A stretch of DNA of 64,000 nucleotides from Piezodorus guildinii (GCA_023052935.1 CM041295.1:167454366-167518365), one strand, 5' to 3'. Counted from the first letter of the stretch, positions 42,741 through 55,059 are shown. A program made the numbers and translations. Notes: a model not told the origin generated them from the sequence alone.

Positions 42741-43645
42741 TCTATCTATCTATCGGTGTTATGGTCCTTGTAGGACCTTGGCCTCCTCAACGATCCTCCT
42801 CCATTCTGACCTGTCTTCGGCTGCCCTTCTCCATCCGCTGACACCCAACGACCGAAGGTCCTCCTCTACATCCTGCAACCAACGAAGTCTAGGTCTGCCC
42901 CTGCTGCTTCTTCCATCAGGGTGTCCCTCCATCATCATTTTTGGCAGGCTCCCACTTTCTATTCTCTGTACATGCTCCAGCCATCTTATTCTGACACTCT
43001 TGATCTTGGCAACTATATCAGGTGTCTGATACAGATTTCCAATTTCGTCATTCGTCTTCATTCGCCAACGATCTCCTTCTTTTGTAGGTCCAAAGATGTT
43101 TCTGAGAATTTCCCTTTCCCACATGTTTAGTAGTCTTTCATCATTGCGTGTTAATGACCAGGACTCGCTTCCGTACATGACCACTGGCTGAAGGACAGTA
43201 CAATATAGTCTTATCTTCAGTTCTCTGGATGTATTCCTGTTCTGAAATATTTTCATAAGAGACCAATAGCATCTATTGCCAGCTGTTATCCTTGCTTTAA
43301 TTTCGTCTCTAATCTTATTATTCTCAGTGATAACAGTGCCTAGATACTTAAACTGTAGTACTCTCTCGAAGCTATATCCAGCCCCCTCGATATACCTGTT
43401 CCCTCCTTCTTCCCTGCTGGTCCTCATATACTTAGTTTTTTCCGTATTTATGGCCAGTCCTGTTCTCCTCGTGGCCACTTCGCACTCCTCGAAAGCTCCA
43501 AGTAAAGCACTGCCTGTTCTCCCGGTTATCACAAGATCATCTGCAAACGCCAGATGTTGCGTCAGTCTGTGATAAATACATCCTCCAGGCCTTGTCCTTA
43601 TTGACCTCATGACCACTTCCAATAACAGAGAGCACATCACAAACT
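42741..43645 (-). mobile_element. RTE-clade LINE, 5'-truncated, with (GATA)n tail
   Basis: The minus-strand ORF at 42759-43640 is followed by a very short 3' UTR and a GATAGATAGATAG tail at 42741-42753. A minimal 3' UTR with a simple-repeat tail is typical of RTE elements. The 5' truncation lies near 43645. Confidence 0.75.
42759..43640 (-). CDS. RTE reverse transcriptase, C-terminal 293 residues, uninterrupted
   Basis: Starts inside the RT palm. LAFADDLVITG holds the catalytic DD; YLGTVITENNKIRDEIKARI follows; then YGSESWSLTRNDERLLNMW and EREILRNIFGPTKEGDRWR, and the C-terminal GRPRLRWLQDVEEDLRSLGV. This succession is characteristic of RTE-type ORF2 proteins of insects. The N-terminal endonuclease and RT fingers are missing because of 5' truncation, so the fragment cannot act alone. 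No stop or frameshift interrupts the 293 codons, which argues for a recent insertion. It is not close to the other RTE family in the window (41275, 55141), which has a different tail. Confidence 0.85.
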   Translation of the reverse strand: MMCSLLLEVVMRSIRTRPGGCIYHRLTQHLAFADDLVITGRTGSALLGAFEECEVATRRTGLAINTEKTKYMRTSREEGGNRYIEGAGYSFERVLQFKYLGTVITENNKIRDEIKARITAGNRCYWSLMKIFQNRNTSRELKIRLYCTVLQPVVMYGSESWSLTRNDERLLNMWEREILRNIFGPTKEGDRWRMKTNDEIGNLYQTPDIVAKIKSVRIRWLEHVQRIESGSLPKMMMEGHPDGRSSRGRPRLRWLQDVEEDLRSLGVSGWRRAAEDRSEWRRIVEEAKVLQGP

Positions 43646-43977
43646 CTTTTCAGTTGTGTAAAAGTTTCCATAAGAACTGGAACAACCATCATTTCGAAAG
43701 CATATAAAGGTTTAGATGAAACATTAACTTCTATCAATTACATGCACCTTACAGTGAATCATTCAAAAAATTTTGTAGACCCTATAACTATAGTCAACAC
43801 CCAAAACATCAAGTGTTTCCGGGCGAAAGCTAAAAGGAGAAATAGAAATGGATGTGGTACAAGGAGGGGTCTCTCAGATTCTTATTTTTCGAGTTTTTAT
43901 GGAGACAAAGGAAGAGTAACAAACATTTATTTGAAGACATAGCTGCTTTTTACAGTTTAAATTCATATTTTTTTTTT
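43646..43977. other. Nothing recognised
   Basis: Two short frames (66 and 64 residues) without motifs; poly(T) tract at ~43968-43978. Confidence 0.4.
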
Positions 43978-46900
43978 TACTTTTACTTTATGTATGAAAT
44001 ATATAGTGAGGGAAAGTACTGCGATCGTGAAAATTTTCGACTTTGAGCTTTCAACGGAAGTACACGTTTTAGGGTCCTCTGAGTCCTAATGACCAAGTCC
44101 CGCAAAAAGGTCTGTGTGTGTGTCCGTGTGAGGTAAGTCCAGCGCAAAAAACGAAAATTCCTATGAAACTGAAATTTCATATTAAAGACAACTATATGCC
44201 CGAGATGTTACAGCAACTTTCACTTCAAAATCGGGTGACCGTAAGATCTACCTTATATCATGCATTTTACAACTTTTTTACGATTTTCTCAAAAACAGCT
44301 CTAACGATTTTGATTAAACTTGCTGTATCGATGTAACATTTTCTAGGCTTTAATATTATTTAGGTTTAATTCTAGTTGGATTAATCTGAAAAGACTTAAA
44401 TGCCGATAGTTTAAATTTTCTTTCTCTGAAGTACCTTTAATTTTAAAGATTTAAATTAATTAACCATATGATATTGTTAGCGTTGATAATAAACGGATAA
44501 ACGTAAAATTTAAAAGAATTCCATTAGCAATAAAAGGAGAAAAGAGGAAAAACATTTTTTTATGCATTATAACAGATTATAACTATAGATGCAAAATATA
44601 CCCTTGGAAAGCTAAAGCTTATAACAGTAATATAGATGCATAATATACCGTTGGAAAGTTAAAGCTTATAACAGTACTATAGATGCATAATATACCCTTG
44701 GAAAGTTAAAGCTTATAACAGTACTATAGATGCATAATATACCCTTGGAAAGCTAAAGCTTATAACAGTAATATAGATGCATAATATACCATTGTAAAGC
44801 TAAAGCTTATAACAGTAATATAGATGCATAATATACCATTGTAAAACTAAAGCTTATAACAGTAATATAGATGTATAATATACCGTTGGAAAGCTAAAGT
44901 TTATAACAGTACTATAGATGCATAATATACCCTTGGAAAGCTAAAGCTTATAACAGTAATATAGATGCATAATATACCGTTGGAAAGCTAAAGCTTATAA
45001 CAGTACTATAGATGCATAATATACCCTTGGAAAGCTAAAGCTTATAACAGTAATATAGATGCATAATATACCATTGGAAAGCTAAAGCTTATAACAGTAA
45101 TATAGATGCATAATATACCGTTGGAAAGCTAAAGCTTATAACAGTTCTATAGATGCATAATATACCCTTAGAAAGCTAAAGCTTATAACAGTAATATAGA
45201 TGCATAATATACGGTTGGAAAGCTAAAGCTTATAACAGTACTATAGATGCATAATATACCATTGGAAAGCTAAAGCTTATAACAGTAATATAGATGCATA
45301 ATATACCGTTGGAATGCTAACTTGTATAACAGTAATATAGATGCATAATATACCGTTGGAAAGTTAAAGCTTATAACAGTACTATAGATGCATAATATAC
45401 CCTTGGAAAGCTAAAGCTTATAACAGTAATATACATACATAATACACCGTTGGAAAGCTAAAGCTTATAACAGTACTATAGATGCATAATATACCCTTAG
45501 AAAGCTAAAGCTTATAACAATACTATAGATGCTTAATATACCCTTTGATAGCTATAGCTTATAACAGCAATATAGATGCATAATATACCGTTGGAAAGCT
45601 AAAGCTTATAACAGTAATATATATGCATAATATACCCTTGGAATGCTAAAGCTTATAACAGTACTATAGATGCATAATATACCCTTGGAAAGCTAAAGCT
45701 TATAACAGTAATATACCGTTAGAAAGCTAAAGCTTATAACAGTAATATACCGTTGGAAAGCTGAAGCTTATAACAGTAGTATAGATGCATAATATACCAT
45801 TGGAAAGCTAAAGCTTATAACAGTGGAATAGATGCATAATATACCCTTGGAAAGCTAAAGCTTATAACAGTACTATAGATGCATAATAGACCCTTGGAAA
45901 GCTAAATCTTTAAACAGTTCTATAGATGCATAATATACCCTTGAAAAGCTAAAGCTTATAACAGTAATATAGATGCATAATATACCCTTGGAATGCTAAA
46001 GCCTATAACAGTAATATAGATGCATAATATACCGTTGGAAAGCTAAAGCTTATAACAGTAATATAGATGCATAATATACCGTTGGAAAGCTAAAGCTTAT
46101 AACAGTACTATAGATGCATAATATACCCTTGGAAAGCTAAAGCTTATAACAGTAATATAGATGCATAATATACCATTGGAAAGCTAAAGCTTATAACAGT
46201 AATATAGATGCATAATATACCGTTGGAAAGTTAAAGCTTATAACAGTACTATAGATGCATAATATACCCTTGGAAAGCTAAAGCTCATAACAGTAATATA
46301 CATGCATAATACACCGTTGGAAAGCTAAAGCTTATAACAGTGGAATAGATGCATAATATACCCTTGGAATGCTAAAGCTTATAACAGTACTATAGATGCA
46401 TAATATACCCTTGGAAAGCTAAAGCTTATAACAGTAATATACCGTTAGAAAGCTAAAGCTTATAACAGTAATATACCGTTGAAAAGCTGAAGCTTATAAC
46501 AGTAGTATAGATGCATAATATACCATTAAAAAACTAAAGCTTATAACAGTAATATAGATGCATAATATACCGTTGGAAAGCTAAAGCTTATAACGGTACT
46601 ATAGATGCATAATATACCCTTGGAAAGCTAAAGCTCATAACAGTGGAATAGATGCATAATATACCCTTGGAATGCTAAAGCTTATAACAGTACTATAGAT
46701 GCATAATATACCCTTGGAAAGCTAAAGCTTATAACAGTAATATACCGTTAGAAAGCTAAAGCTTATAACAGTAATATACCGTTGGAAAGCTGAAGCTTAT
46801 AACAGTAGTATAGATGCATAATATACCATTGGAAAGCTAAAGCTTATAACAGTACTATAGATGCATAATATACCCTTGGAAAGTTAAAGCTTATAACAGT

Positions 46901-49115
46901 GGAATAGATGCATAATATACCCTTGGAATGCTAAAGCTTATAACAGTACTATAGATGCATAATATACCCTTGGAAAGCTAAAGCTTTAAACAGTTCTATA
47001 GATGCATAATATACCTTGGAAAGCTAAAGCTTATAACAGTATATAGATGCATAATATACCATTGGAAAGCTAAAGCTTATAACAGTAAAATAGATGAATA
47101 ATATACCTTGGAAAGCTAAAGCTTATAACAGTATATAGATGCATAATATACCCTTGGAAAGCTAAAGCTTATAACAGTACTATAGATGCATAATATACCC
47201 TTGGAAAGCTAAAGCTTATAACAGTACTATAGATGCATAATATACCCTTGGAAAGCTAAAGCTTATAACAGTGAATAGATGCATAATATACCGTTGGAAA
47301 TGCTAAAGCTTATAACAGTACTATAGATGCATAATATACCCTTGGAAAGCTAAAGCTATAATAACAGTAATATCCGTTGAAAGCTAAAGCTATCATTATA
47401 AGCTAATATACCGTTGGAAAGCTAAGCTTATAACAGTAGTATAGATGCATAATATACCATTGGAAAGCTAAAGCTTATAACAGTGGAATAGATGCATAAT
47501 ATACCTTGGAAAGCTAAAGCTTATAACAGTATATAGATGCATAATACCTTGGGAAGCTAAAGCTTTATAACAGTTTATAGATGCATAATATACCCTTGGA
47601 AAGCTAAAGCTTATAACAGTAATATAGATGCATAATATACCATTGGAAAGCTAAAGCTTATAACAGTAATATAGATGCATAATATACCGTTGGAAAGTAA
47701 AGCTTATAACAGTACTATAGATGCATAATATACCCTTGGAAAGCTAAGCTCATAACAGTATATACATGCATAATACACCGTTGGAAAGCTAAAGCTTATA
47801 ACAGTGGAATAGATGCATAATATACCCTTGGAAAGCTAAAGCTTATAACAGTACTATAGATGCATAATATACCCTTGGAAAGCTGAAGCTTATAACAGTA
47901 ATATACCGTTAGAAAGCTAAGCTTATAACAGTAATATACCGTTGGAAAGCTGAAGCTTATAACAGTAGTATAGATGCATAATATACCATTGGAAAGCTAA
48001 AGCTTATAACAGTAATATAGATGCATAATATACCGTTGGAAAGCTAAAGCTTATAACAGTACTATAGATGCATAATATACCCTTGGAAAGCTAAAGCTTA
48101 TAACAGTAATATACCGTTGGAAAGCTAAAGCTTATAACAGTACTATAGATGCATTATATACCCTTGGAAAGCTAAAGCTATAACAGTACTATAGATGCAT
48201 AATATACCATTGGAAAGCTAAAGCTTATAACAGTATATAGATGATAATAGACCCTTGGAAAGCTAAAGCTTAAAACAGTGGAATAGATGCATAATATACC
48301 CTTGGAATGCTAAAGCTTATAACAGTACTATACCGTTGAAAGCTGAAGCTTATAACAGTAGTATAGATGCATTATATACCCTTGGAAAGCTAAAGCTTAT
48401 AACAGTACTATAGATGCATAATATACCATTGGAAAGCTAAAGCTTATAACAGTAATATAGATGCATAATATACCGTTGGATAGCTAAAGCTTATAACCGT
48501 GGAATAGATGCATAATATACCCTTGGAAAGCTAAAGCTTATAACAGTACTATAGATGCATAATAGACCCTTGGAAAGCTAAAGCTTATAACAGTACTATA
48601 GATGCATAATATACCCTTGGAAAGCTAAAGCTTATAACAGTAATATAGATGCATAATATACCCTTGGAAAGCTAAAGCTTATAACAGTACTATAGATGCA
48701 TAATATACCCTTGGAAAGCTAAAGCTTATAGCAGTACTATAGATGCATAATATACCCTTGGAAAGCTAATGCTTATAACAGTACTATAGATGCATAATAT
48801 ACCCTTGGAAAGCTAAGCTATAACAGTAACTTAATGCATAATAACGTTGATAGCTAAAGTTTAAAAAAAAAATATATTTTGCTATACACAAAATTGTAAA
48901 ACTTAACGGAGAGCAATGAAAATCGGACACAACTAACTGATTGTCGAATATGATCATATAACATATTACAAAAAAAAAAACATATTTCTATTGAAATTCA
49001 ATTTAATGATTTTTTTAACAATTTACATTAATCTCTAAATGTATTCAACAATTCTTAAATTTATTATAACAAAGGAGGTAGTGAAAGTCGTGTGTTGCGC
49101 GTACCATATTTTTGG
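43978..49115 (-). mobile_element. Family A repeat carrying a 47-bp satellite expansion
   Basis: Left part 43978-44575: TACTTTTACTTTATGTATGA, TAGTGAGGGAAAGTACTGCG, CTTTCAACGGAAGTACACGT, CAAAAACAGCTCTAACGATT and GTACCTTTAATTTTAAAGAT, the same order as in 9757-10200. The satellite follows, then the right part 48860-49115 ends GTAGTGAAAGTCGTGTGTTG plus CGCGTACCATATTT, the mirror of the left end seen at 24068. Everything between the two ends is thus one element enlarged by the satellite. Confidence 0.75.
44575..48855. repeat. 47-bp satellite array, roughly 90 units
   Basis: Unit: GCTTATAACAGTAATATAGA, TGCATAATATACCGTTGGAA, AGCTAAA (47 bases). Variable sites are TAATATAG/TACTATAG/TGGAATAG and CCGTTGG/CCCTTGG/CCATTGG. 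Shortened ~30-bp units (CAGTAATATACCGTTAGAAAG) occur in pairs followed by a GCTGAAGC variant at ~45706, 46433, 46738 and 47899, a sign of higher-order duplication. From about 47000 on many units carry single-base losses. No reading frame. Palindromic flavour: AAGCTT and ATGCAT occur in every unit. Confidence 0.95.
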
Positions 49116-49670
49116 TCATTGTCTTTGTATTGAATTTAAATAAATATTTCGTTATACTGTAATTATTTTTTACCTAATCATATGTCAATTAAAGCAATTA
49201 CTATTACAGTAATCATTTAGTGATAAAACGTAACTGGCAGCCTTAATGTCAAAAATGAACCGAAATCTTTTCTGTTCTATTCTAAATTAATTATTTTTCA
49301 TAGCATATTTTCAGGAGTCTTAGAGCATAAAAATGAGATGAGCATTTAGCGGTGAGAAAGGAGAGGAGAAGGGAGAGGCTTCAATGCCACAGGCTCTCTC
49401 ACGGCATATCCTCCGTCAACGAATATTCCAACTGAAACATCTAAACTTTAAGGCGATAAATCCTAGTTTATCCATTTCTGTTTTGAAGAAGAAATAGGAC
49501 AATGATGGGGTTATTGTTGACCGTTGAGAATAAACAGTCGTGGTCATAGAAATTTAATCACTTATGCTTTTCTTTTTTATGCTAATCAACTTGTTACACT
49601 TGCTTTACTAATGCTTCACACTTGTTACTAACTTTAAATAGCTGAATTCAATAGTGAAATGTCTAATTAT
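49116..49670. other. Nothing recognised
   Basis: Interval between family A and a reverse transcriptase fragment. Confidence 0.4.
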
Positions 49671-49881
49671 ATACTCTGCGGAGGTCTGGGTTCCATTACA
49701 TTGTCAAAAATTAGAGCGGGTTGCTTTAAGTTATTTTAAAGAAAATTATCATTAGGCATGGAACATACATAACCATTACGTTTGTATAGAAACAGGCCTA
49801 CCTTTCAATATCTTCTCTGCGGTTTACTCTATTTGTAGGACGAGGTCCGAGGAATCGCATCGGCTATATACTATTGTAAAA
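49671..49881 (+). pseudogene. Non-LTR reverse transcriptase C-terminal fragment
   Basis: One frame with a single internal TAG: YSAEVWVPLHCQKLERVALS, YFKENYH, then HNHYVCIETGLPF and FSAVYSICR. It has the same layout as 13118-13340 (Y.SE.W, K.LERV....FK, N..(Y/V)..(L/I)ETG). 5'-truncated. Clade not assigned. Confidence 0.6.
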
Positions 49882-50899
49882 TAGCTTTTACCACTAAAAA
49901 ACATATTGAGCAATGTAAGTACAAGTAAAAAATAAATAAATGAAACTCATTAATATATTTTATATTTTGAAAGGTGCAAATAAAATTATAAATTCAAAAA
50001 AATGTATATTTTATCTTCAGCAACAATATATAGCTTAAGTATTTTTTCTATTAAAATACTTTAATTTAAAGCTACAGTAAGTTGAGTATTTCAACACCGA
50101 GTCCTAAATTTTGCCTATCCAGGTTTAAGTAGGATAGGGGCCTTTAACATATGCCTGACAAGAAATTTTTACTCTTTACAAAATACTACTACCATCTTCC
50201 GGGTTTGTAGCTGCAACAATGAGCATAGAAGGTTGTTATGCTAGCTACTACACAACAGCAGTCCATTGAAAGTATAATTATTATAAGTTTTTTAAACATA
50301 AAATTTAAGGCCTATTTAAACAGGTGTCACCTTTTTTTTTTCATTTAAATTAAAAATCATAGGGTTAGTTTGAATAGTGATAGCTACGCTTTTAACCCCT
50401 CTCGATTTAAACTTATAAACGAAATTCCTTTTTCTACTAACACGACTTCTCTAACTACATTAGACAAATAAAATGAAAAAAAAAAATGAACAAATCGATT
50501 CACCTCGAAGCTCTGAAACTTGTGATTGGCAAAAAGGATAGTCATAAATTCGACAAGATTATAATATTTACTGAGTCTTGAAAAGTAATTTTTTCCGTTA
50601 TATTGAGGTGGAGTACAAACGAATTTCTTCTTTATTTTACAATTCAACCACCATATAACTATTTCTAATTCAGAAGAAGAACGATATCTGGGACCTTCAT
50701 CAATCAAAACAAAGGTTCGCCGAATTGAAAAGTCACCGAATCATTCTTTAAACATTTTAAAGAAATATTTCTTGATCCAGAAAATCAATGCCAAATATAA
50801 TTAGTAAATTCAAATAATTAAGAAATTGTTAATTATAGACTCGGTTAATTTTCTAAATATCAAAAGTAAAGCCTCATTTGAAAGGGAATTTAATAATAC
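49882..50899. other. No recognised gene
   Basis: A 107-residue minus-strand frame (50384-50707) has no motif, no coding signature and no neighbour to support it; I regard it as chance. Confidence 0.4.
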
Positions 50900-51475
50900 C
50901 ATTTTTCTAAAATCTTTAGCTTTCCAATAGTATATTATGTAAAGTCTATATTATAGTTCTTATGTTAAAAAACAAAAAAATGGATTAAAAAAATATTTTT
51001 TCAATTTTCTCCCATAGTTGTTCATCAAATTCGCTCAACTTACATGTTTAGCTGTTATTTATCAATGCTAAAAAGATAATATAGTTTTTTTTTTCTTTTT
51101 AGTCTATTAAATTAAAGGTAATTTAGAGGAGGAAATCTAAAATATCGGCAATCAATCCAGACTATTTCAATCACAATGAAAACTACATAATGTTAAAGCC
51201 CATTAAATTTTGCATCCATATAGCGATTATAATTAAAATTGTTACAGCCGTCTTTGAGAAAATCGTAAAAGGTTCAAAATTCATGGTATAAAGTGGCTCT
51301 TCTGGTAAACTGATTTCGATGAAAAGGCATACACAGACCTTTTTTCAAAACTTGGTTATTTAGACTCAGTTGACCCTAAAACGTCTATTTACGTTAAAAA
51401 CTGGAATTCGAAAATTTTCACGATTGCAATACTTTCCCTTACTATTTATTTCATATATAGGTAAGTGAAAATAAA
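50900..51475 (+). mobile_element. Family A repeat, right two thirds
   Basis: Starts at the 47-bp region (TCTTTAGCTTTCCAATAGTA, TTATAGTTCTTATG), continues TTCATCAAATTCGCTCAACT, CATTAAATTTTGCATCCATA, CTGGAATTCGAAAATTTTCA and CAATACTTTCCCTTACTATT, and ends GGTAAGTGAAAATAAAAATT at ~51460-51478. Confidence 0.7.
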
Positions 51476-53010
51476 AATTAACATAATGAGGTTACATGTA
51501 ATGGAAGAATCTTCAAGGGAAATAACGGTGACATAAATCAACAGAGGTCACAGTTAAAAAAATTAACATTATAATTCACTTTACAAGAGAATTTAAATTT
51601 CTATATTTCTTTCATTGATTTTTTTGTGATTTTCTTTATTTTTCAATATATAATATTATTTTTTAGTATAGTGAGAATTTTTTAAAACCATACGTGTTAT
51701 GGACGTTGGGGGGGGGGGGTCTTCTCAATTCCCCTTAGGGATTACTAGGCTGTGAATGAAGCTCTAGACACAAAAAAACACAATGTTTATGCTTATTTAT
51801 TCTTATCGAGTTAGAATTCTCAGTAATAACTAGATTTAATTAGATTTTTTCTTATTTACGATAGTCAAACATCTCTTACACTTCCCAAATTAGTTTATAT
51901 ATACAAATGATAATAAGATACTTATATTTTATTTAGGTATTCATAGCGGTTAATCAGGGATAATCAATATAAACTATAGTTGGTCTAGAACTTTTGACCG
52001 GCAGTGTATATATCCAACTAAACGCTACTATTTTTCAAAACCATTACCTTGTGGTTTCGCATTATAATCTCTAAATATTCTCATAGCAGTATTATAATCA
52101 TTTTATACTAATGTTCCATAGTTTATTAATCTTATCTTATTATTATTTTTTTATTTAATTGTATTGAATATCTTGTTTTTCTTAGCCGCAATGAAGGCTT
52201 ACGATGTAGGCTCAAGCGTGGTACAGTGAAAAATATGACCGATATTAGATAGACAAAATTCTGAAACTTGTCCATATTCAGCCTTTGGGATACCAATTTA
52301 CGGAAGAAAAAAAAAAAAATTATTTTTTCGAAACGATTGGCGAGCGCATTTGTCAACATACTAAAGTCTAAAACTTTCCTACATTTTACATATGATGAGC
52401 CAGAATACGGGAAAAATAATACAAAAAATTTAATCATGGCTCGAAGTTGCTTGAACCTGCTAATAGATTTATTTTAAATCATTTAGAAAACTCTTCAAAT
52501 TATAGATTGTAAAACTTTTTATTCGGAATGTTGAATCTGAAAAAAAATTATGTATCACCCAAAACGCAAAAATTCGTTGCAACATTTAAAGGCTAGCAGG
52601 ATTGATGAAACAAATCCTTGGGGTAACTTGGGGGTTATATAGTTTTTTGTTATTGAATAGGGGCATACATTTACAAATTGCTAAATTAACTCTACAGGTG
52701 AGATTACAATGTATATTTAATAACGAGTTTGGGAATATGTCTTACCTGTCTCAGCAATGTTCATTGTAAAATAAAATCAAAAAGACTTTGCGCTATACAC
52801 ACCTTGAACACAATAAATGGCCATCGAATAATGATAATCCCACTGCCGGTTATAACGCACTTGTGCGAACAGGGATGATTCACTCATTTACTATTTATAT
52901 GTGAACACGGTATGGCGGGAAATGTTAGTATTAAGGGTCTATTCAATTAATAATAAAAAGGTGAAGCACTGGAAAATTCCAAACTTTTGTCCACCTAAAT
53001 TGGTGATTTT
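51476..53010. other. No recognised gene (1.5 kb)
   Basis: A ten-base G run at ~51710-51719 and short frames on both strands at 52132-52477 without motifs. Nothing assignable. Confidence 0.4.
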
Positions 53011-53095
53011 GCCCAGTGTGCGTCGGCACAAAAATAAGTTTGTCTTAGTTTGTTTATTATTCTTGATGACCGCACCCCTAACCAACTTCTCCATC
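53011..53095 (+). mobile_element. PLE pLTR fragment
   Basis: TGCGTCGGCACAAAAATAAG and TGATGACCGCACCCCTAACC then AACTTCTCCATC match the right half of the pLTR in the 21765-21871 arm. The hammerhead part is missing. Confidence 0.65.
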
Positions 53096-53529
53096 AATAA
53101 ATAGAAAAATTTCCATTACATTTTATTTCATGTTTTTAATCATTTCAAATATATCATTTTAGACCTGTACCTGTATTAGTTTCGGGTTTTTTGTTTGTTT
53201 TTTTATGGAAAGGAAAACCTATTGTTTTATTGCCATGCTTTTTCTCCATCACAAACCTATTACTGGTCGGTTCCAGAAGTCGGCGACAAATTATTGTTAT
53301 TGTATTTCTAACTACTACATGAATTTAATTTATTTCGAATTAACTTCCACGGTTAGGGGGAAATTGATAAGTGGCCTGTAAAAGTGTAATTATTTTTAAT
53401 TAAATTTTAACTTTCCTATGTTGAAAGAAGAAGGTAAATTGCTAAAACAACCATGGAAAATGTAATTAGGAGTCACTCTTTATAGTTAGTTTTATATCGC
53501 AAACCTTTTGATACAATCATTCTTGCCGC
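53096..53529. other. Nothing recognised
   Basis: AT-rich interval between PLE pieces. Confidence 0.4.
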
Positions 53530-53690
53530 CGAAGTGGGTTCACGGTGTTGGACGTTAAAAGTTAATTTCTAAGAAACTACTTGCCTTGATGAGGATTCAC
53601 ATGACTGTGTCGAAACGTTGGTAAAATAAAATTAATAGGCTCTTAATTACTTTTCCCCCAGGATCAAGTTAAGATCTGAGAAGTTAATTT
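53530..53690 (+). mobile_element. PLE pLTR fragment of a third type
   Basis: Centred on a hammerhead-like motif with a different stem II from the other copies, followed by AAAATAAAATTAATAGGCTC. No flanking duplication was found. It probably comes from a separate PLE lineage. Confidence 0.5.
53583..53622 (+). ncRNA. Hammerhead-like motif, divergent stem II
   Basis: GCC, TTGATGA (C3 to T), a stem II with TTCACA/TGTGT pairing across a TGAC loop, GAAA, ACGT and TGGT. The core is one base from canonical. The stem II loop differs entirely from the GACCC and GGCCU types seen elsewhere in the window. Confidence 0.55.
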
Positions 53691-53699
53691 AGAAAAGGT

Positions 53700-54120
53700 A
53701 CTATATCCACTCCTGGAAATTGTACAGTAAACGAAAAAATCCGTCATTTAATTATTATTGTACCAATTAACTTGATTTTTTTTTATTAATATCTAAAGTT
53801 GATTTTATACACGGTTATCTACTTATTTTTCTAAATTATTGCACTTTGCCTATACATGTTTAACAATATAATATGGATACAGTACTTTTTGGAATGAAAC
53901 GTGGATATAGTACGTTTTAGAAACATTTAAAAGGGATATAGTAGTTTTTGCAAGAATAAGTTGGTAACAGTCACTATATCCTTCTACATAGAACATTACC
54001 GATAACTAAGGTCTTTATAATCTCAATTACTAAGTTATGTATATTTCCTTATTCTCCCCTTGAGAAATATCTTTCCTTGCTGGTTACTAACACTTCATTA
54101 TCTATTCTTCATAAAGAGGA
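53700..54120 (+). mobile_element. Family C repeat, left half
   Basis: ACTATATCCACTCCTGGAAA, TGCACTTTGCCTATACATGT, GATACAGTACTTTTTGGAAT, GTTGGTAACAGTCACTATAT and TTCCTTATTCTCCCCTTGAG parallel 26220-26640 in order. Confidence 0.7.
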
Positions 54121-54734
54121 TGTATAGTCGACTATAGAAACTATTAGAGGTGGAATAATCAGGAGTCAGTCATTTTTTCATTCTGCATCAGTTTGTCAAG
54201 TCCAGCTCGAAAAGGATAACTTGTATACAACTGAAATCGCATATTTTGGAAGGATATATCCCAGGGATGTTACATCAACTTTTTCATGAAAATTGAAAAC
54301 TAGAAGGGCCAATTCATACCATGCACCTTTTTACGATTTTCTCAAAAACGGCCCTAACGATTTTGATAAAACTCGCTATATGTATTTAAACTTCAATTGG
54401 CATTAATATCATATGGCTTTCATTCCCAGTAAAGTAGTCTGACAAGGTATCAATGCCGAATTTTCTTTCTCTAAAGCACCTTTAGTTTTGTAGATTAAAA
54501 AAAAAAATAAACATAATCTTATTTAGCATTGATAAAAAACGGGTAAATAAGAAAGGAACACAAATATTTTTTTAAGAGAAATTTTCTTTCCGTGACATAA
54601 GAACTGTAATATAGATGCATAATATACCGTTGGAAAGCTAAAGATTAGAGAAAAAAATTATTAAAGTTGTGGAAGGTAATCTAAATTGAAGACTTAATAA
54701 ACTTAGGTGATTATTGTAAGTAACAATTTTATAT

Positions 54735-55045
54735 TGTTACTAGCTGGCCCGACAGACGATGTCCTGTCCGAACTATTTCTTAGCCAAGTCGGTCAAGCTG
54801 TTCACGCGTGGTGCGATGACTAAGGAAAAGGGAGATTCATTTTTATATATTTAGATAGAACGCTTACCTTGGGAAATTAAAAAAAAAAAAAAAAACTATT
54901 CATCCAAGAAACTTTTATCTTTGTTTCTTTCATAAGGTCCTTCTCCTGACTAATATAAAAAAAATAAAAAATAAATTAGAGAAATGGGTCAAGCCGTTTA
55001 CGAGTGATGACCATTCATGACCAACGGAAAATACGATTCATATAT
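54735..55045 (+). repeat. Short dispersed repeat, two partial copies
   Basis: TACTAGCTGGCCCGACAGAC then GATGTCCTGTCC and GTCAAGCTGTTCACGCGTGG ending CATTTTTATATATTTAGATA; a second partial copy ends at ~55045 (GTCAAGCCGTTTACGAGTGA). Sequences of this general look recur in insect genomes, but I cannot assign a class. Confidence 0.4.
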
Positions 55046-55058
55046 ATACACACACACA

Positions 55059-55059
<1 letters not shown>

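Noticed and set aside
44575..48855. CRISPR array
   Set aside because: Units are contiguous without unique spacers; it is a satellite in a eukaryotic context.
50384..50707. 107-residue minus-strand ORF
   Set aside because: No motif, no neighbour, AT-driven composition; random open frame.
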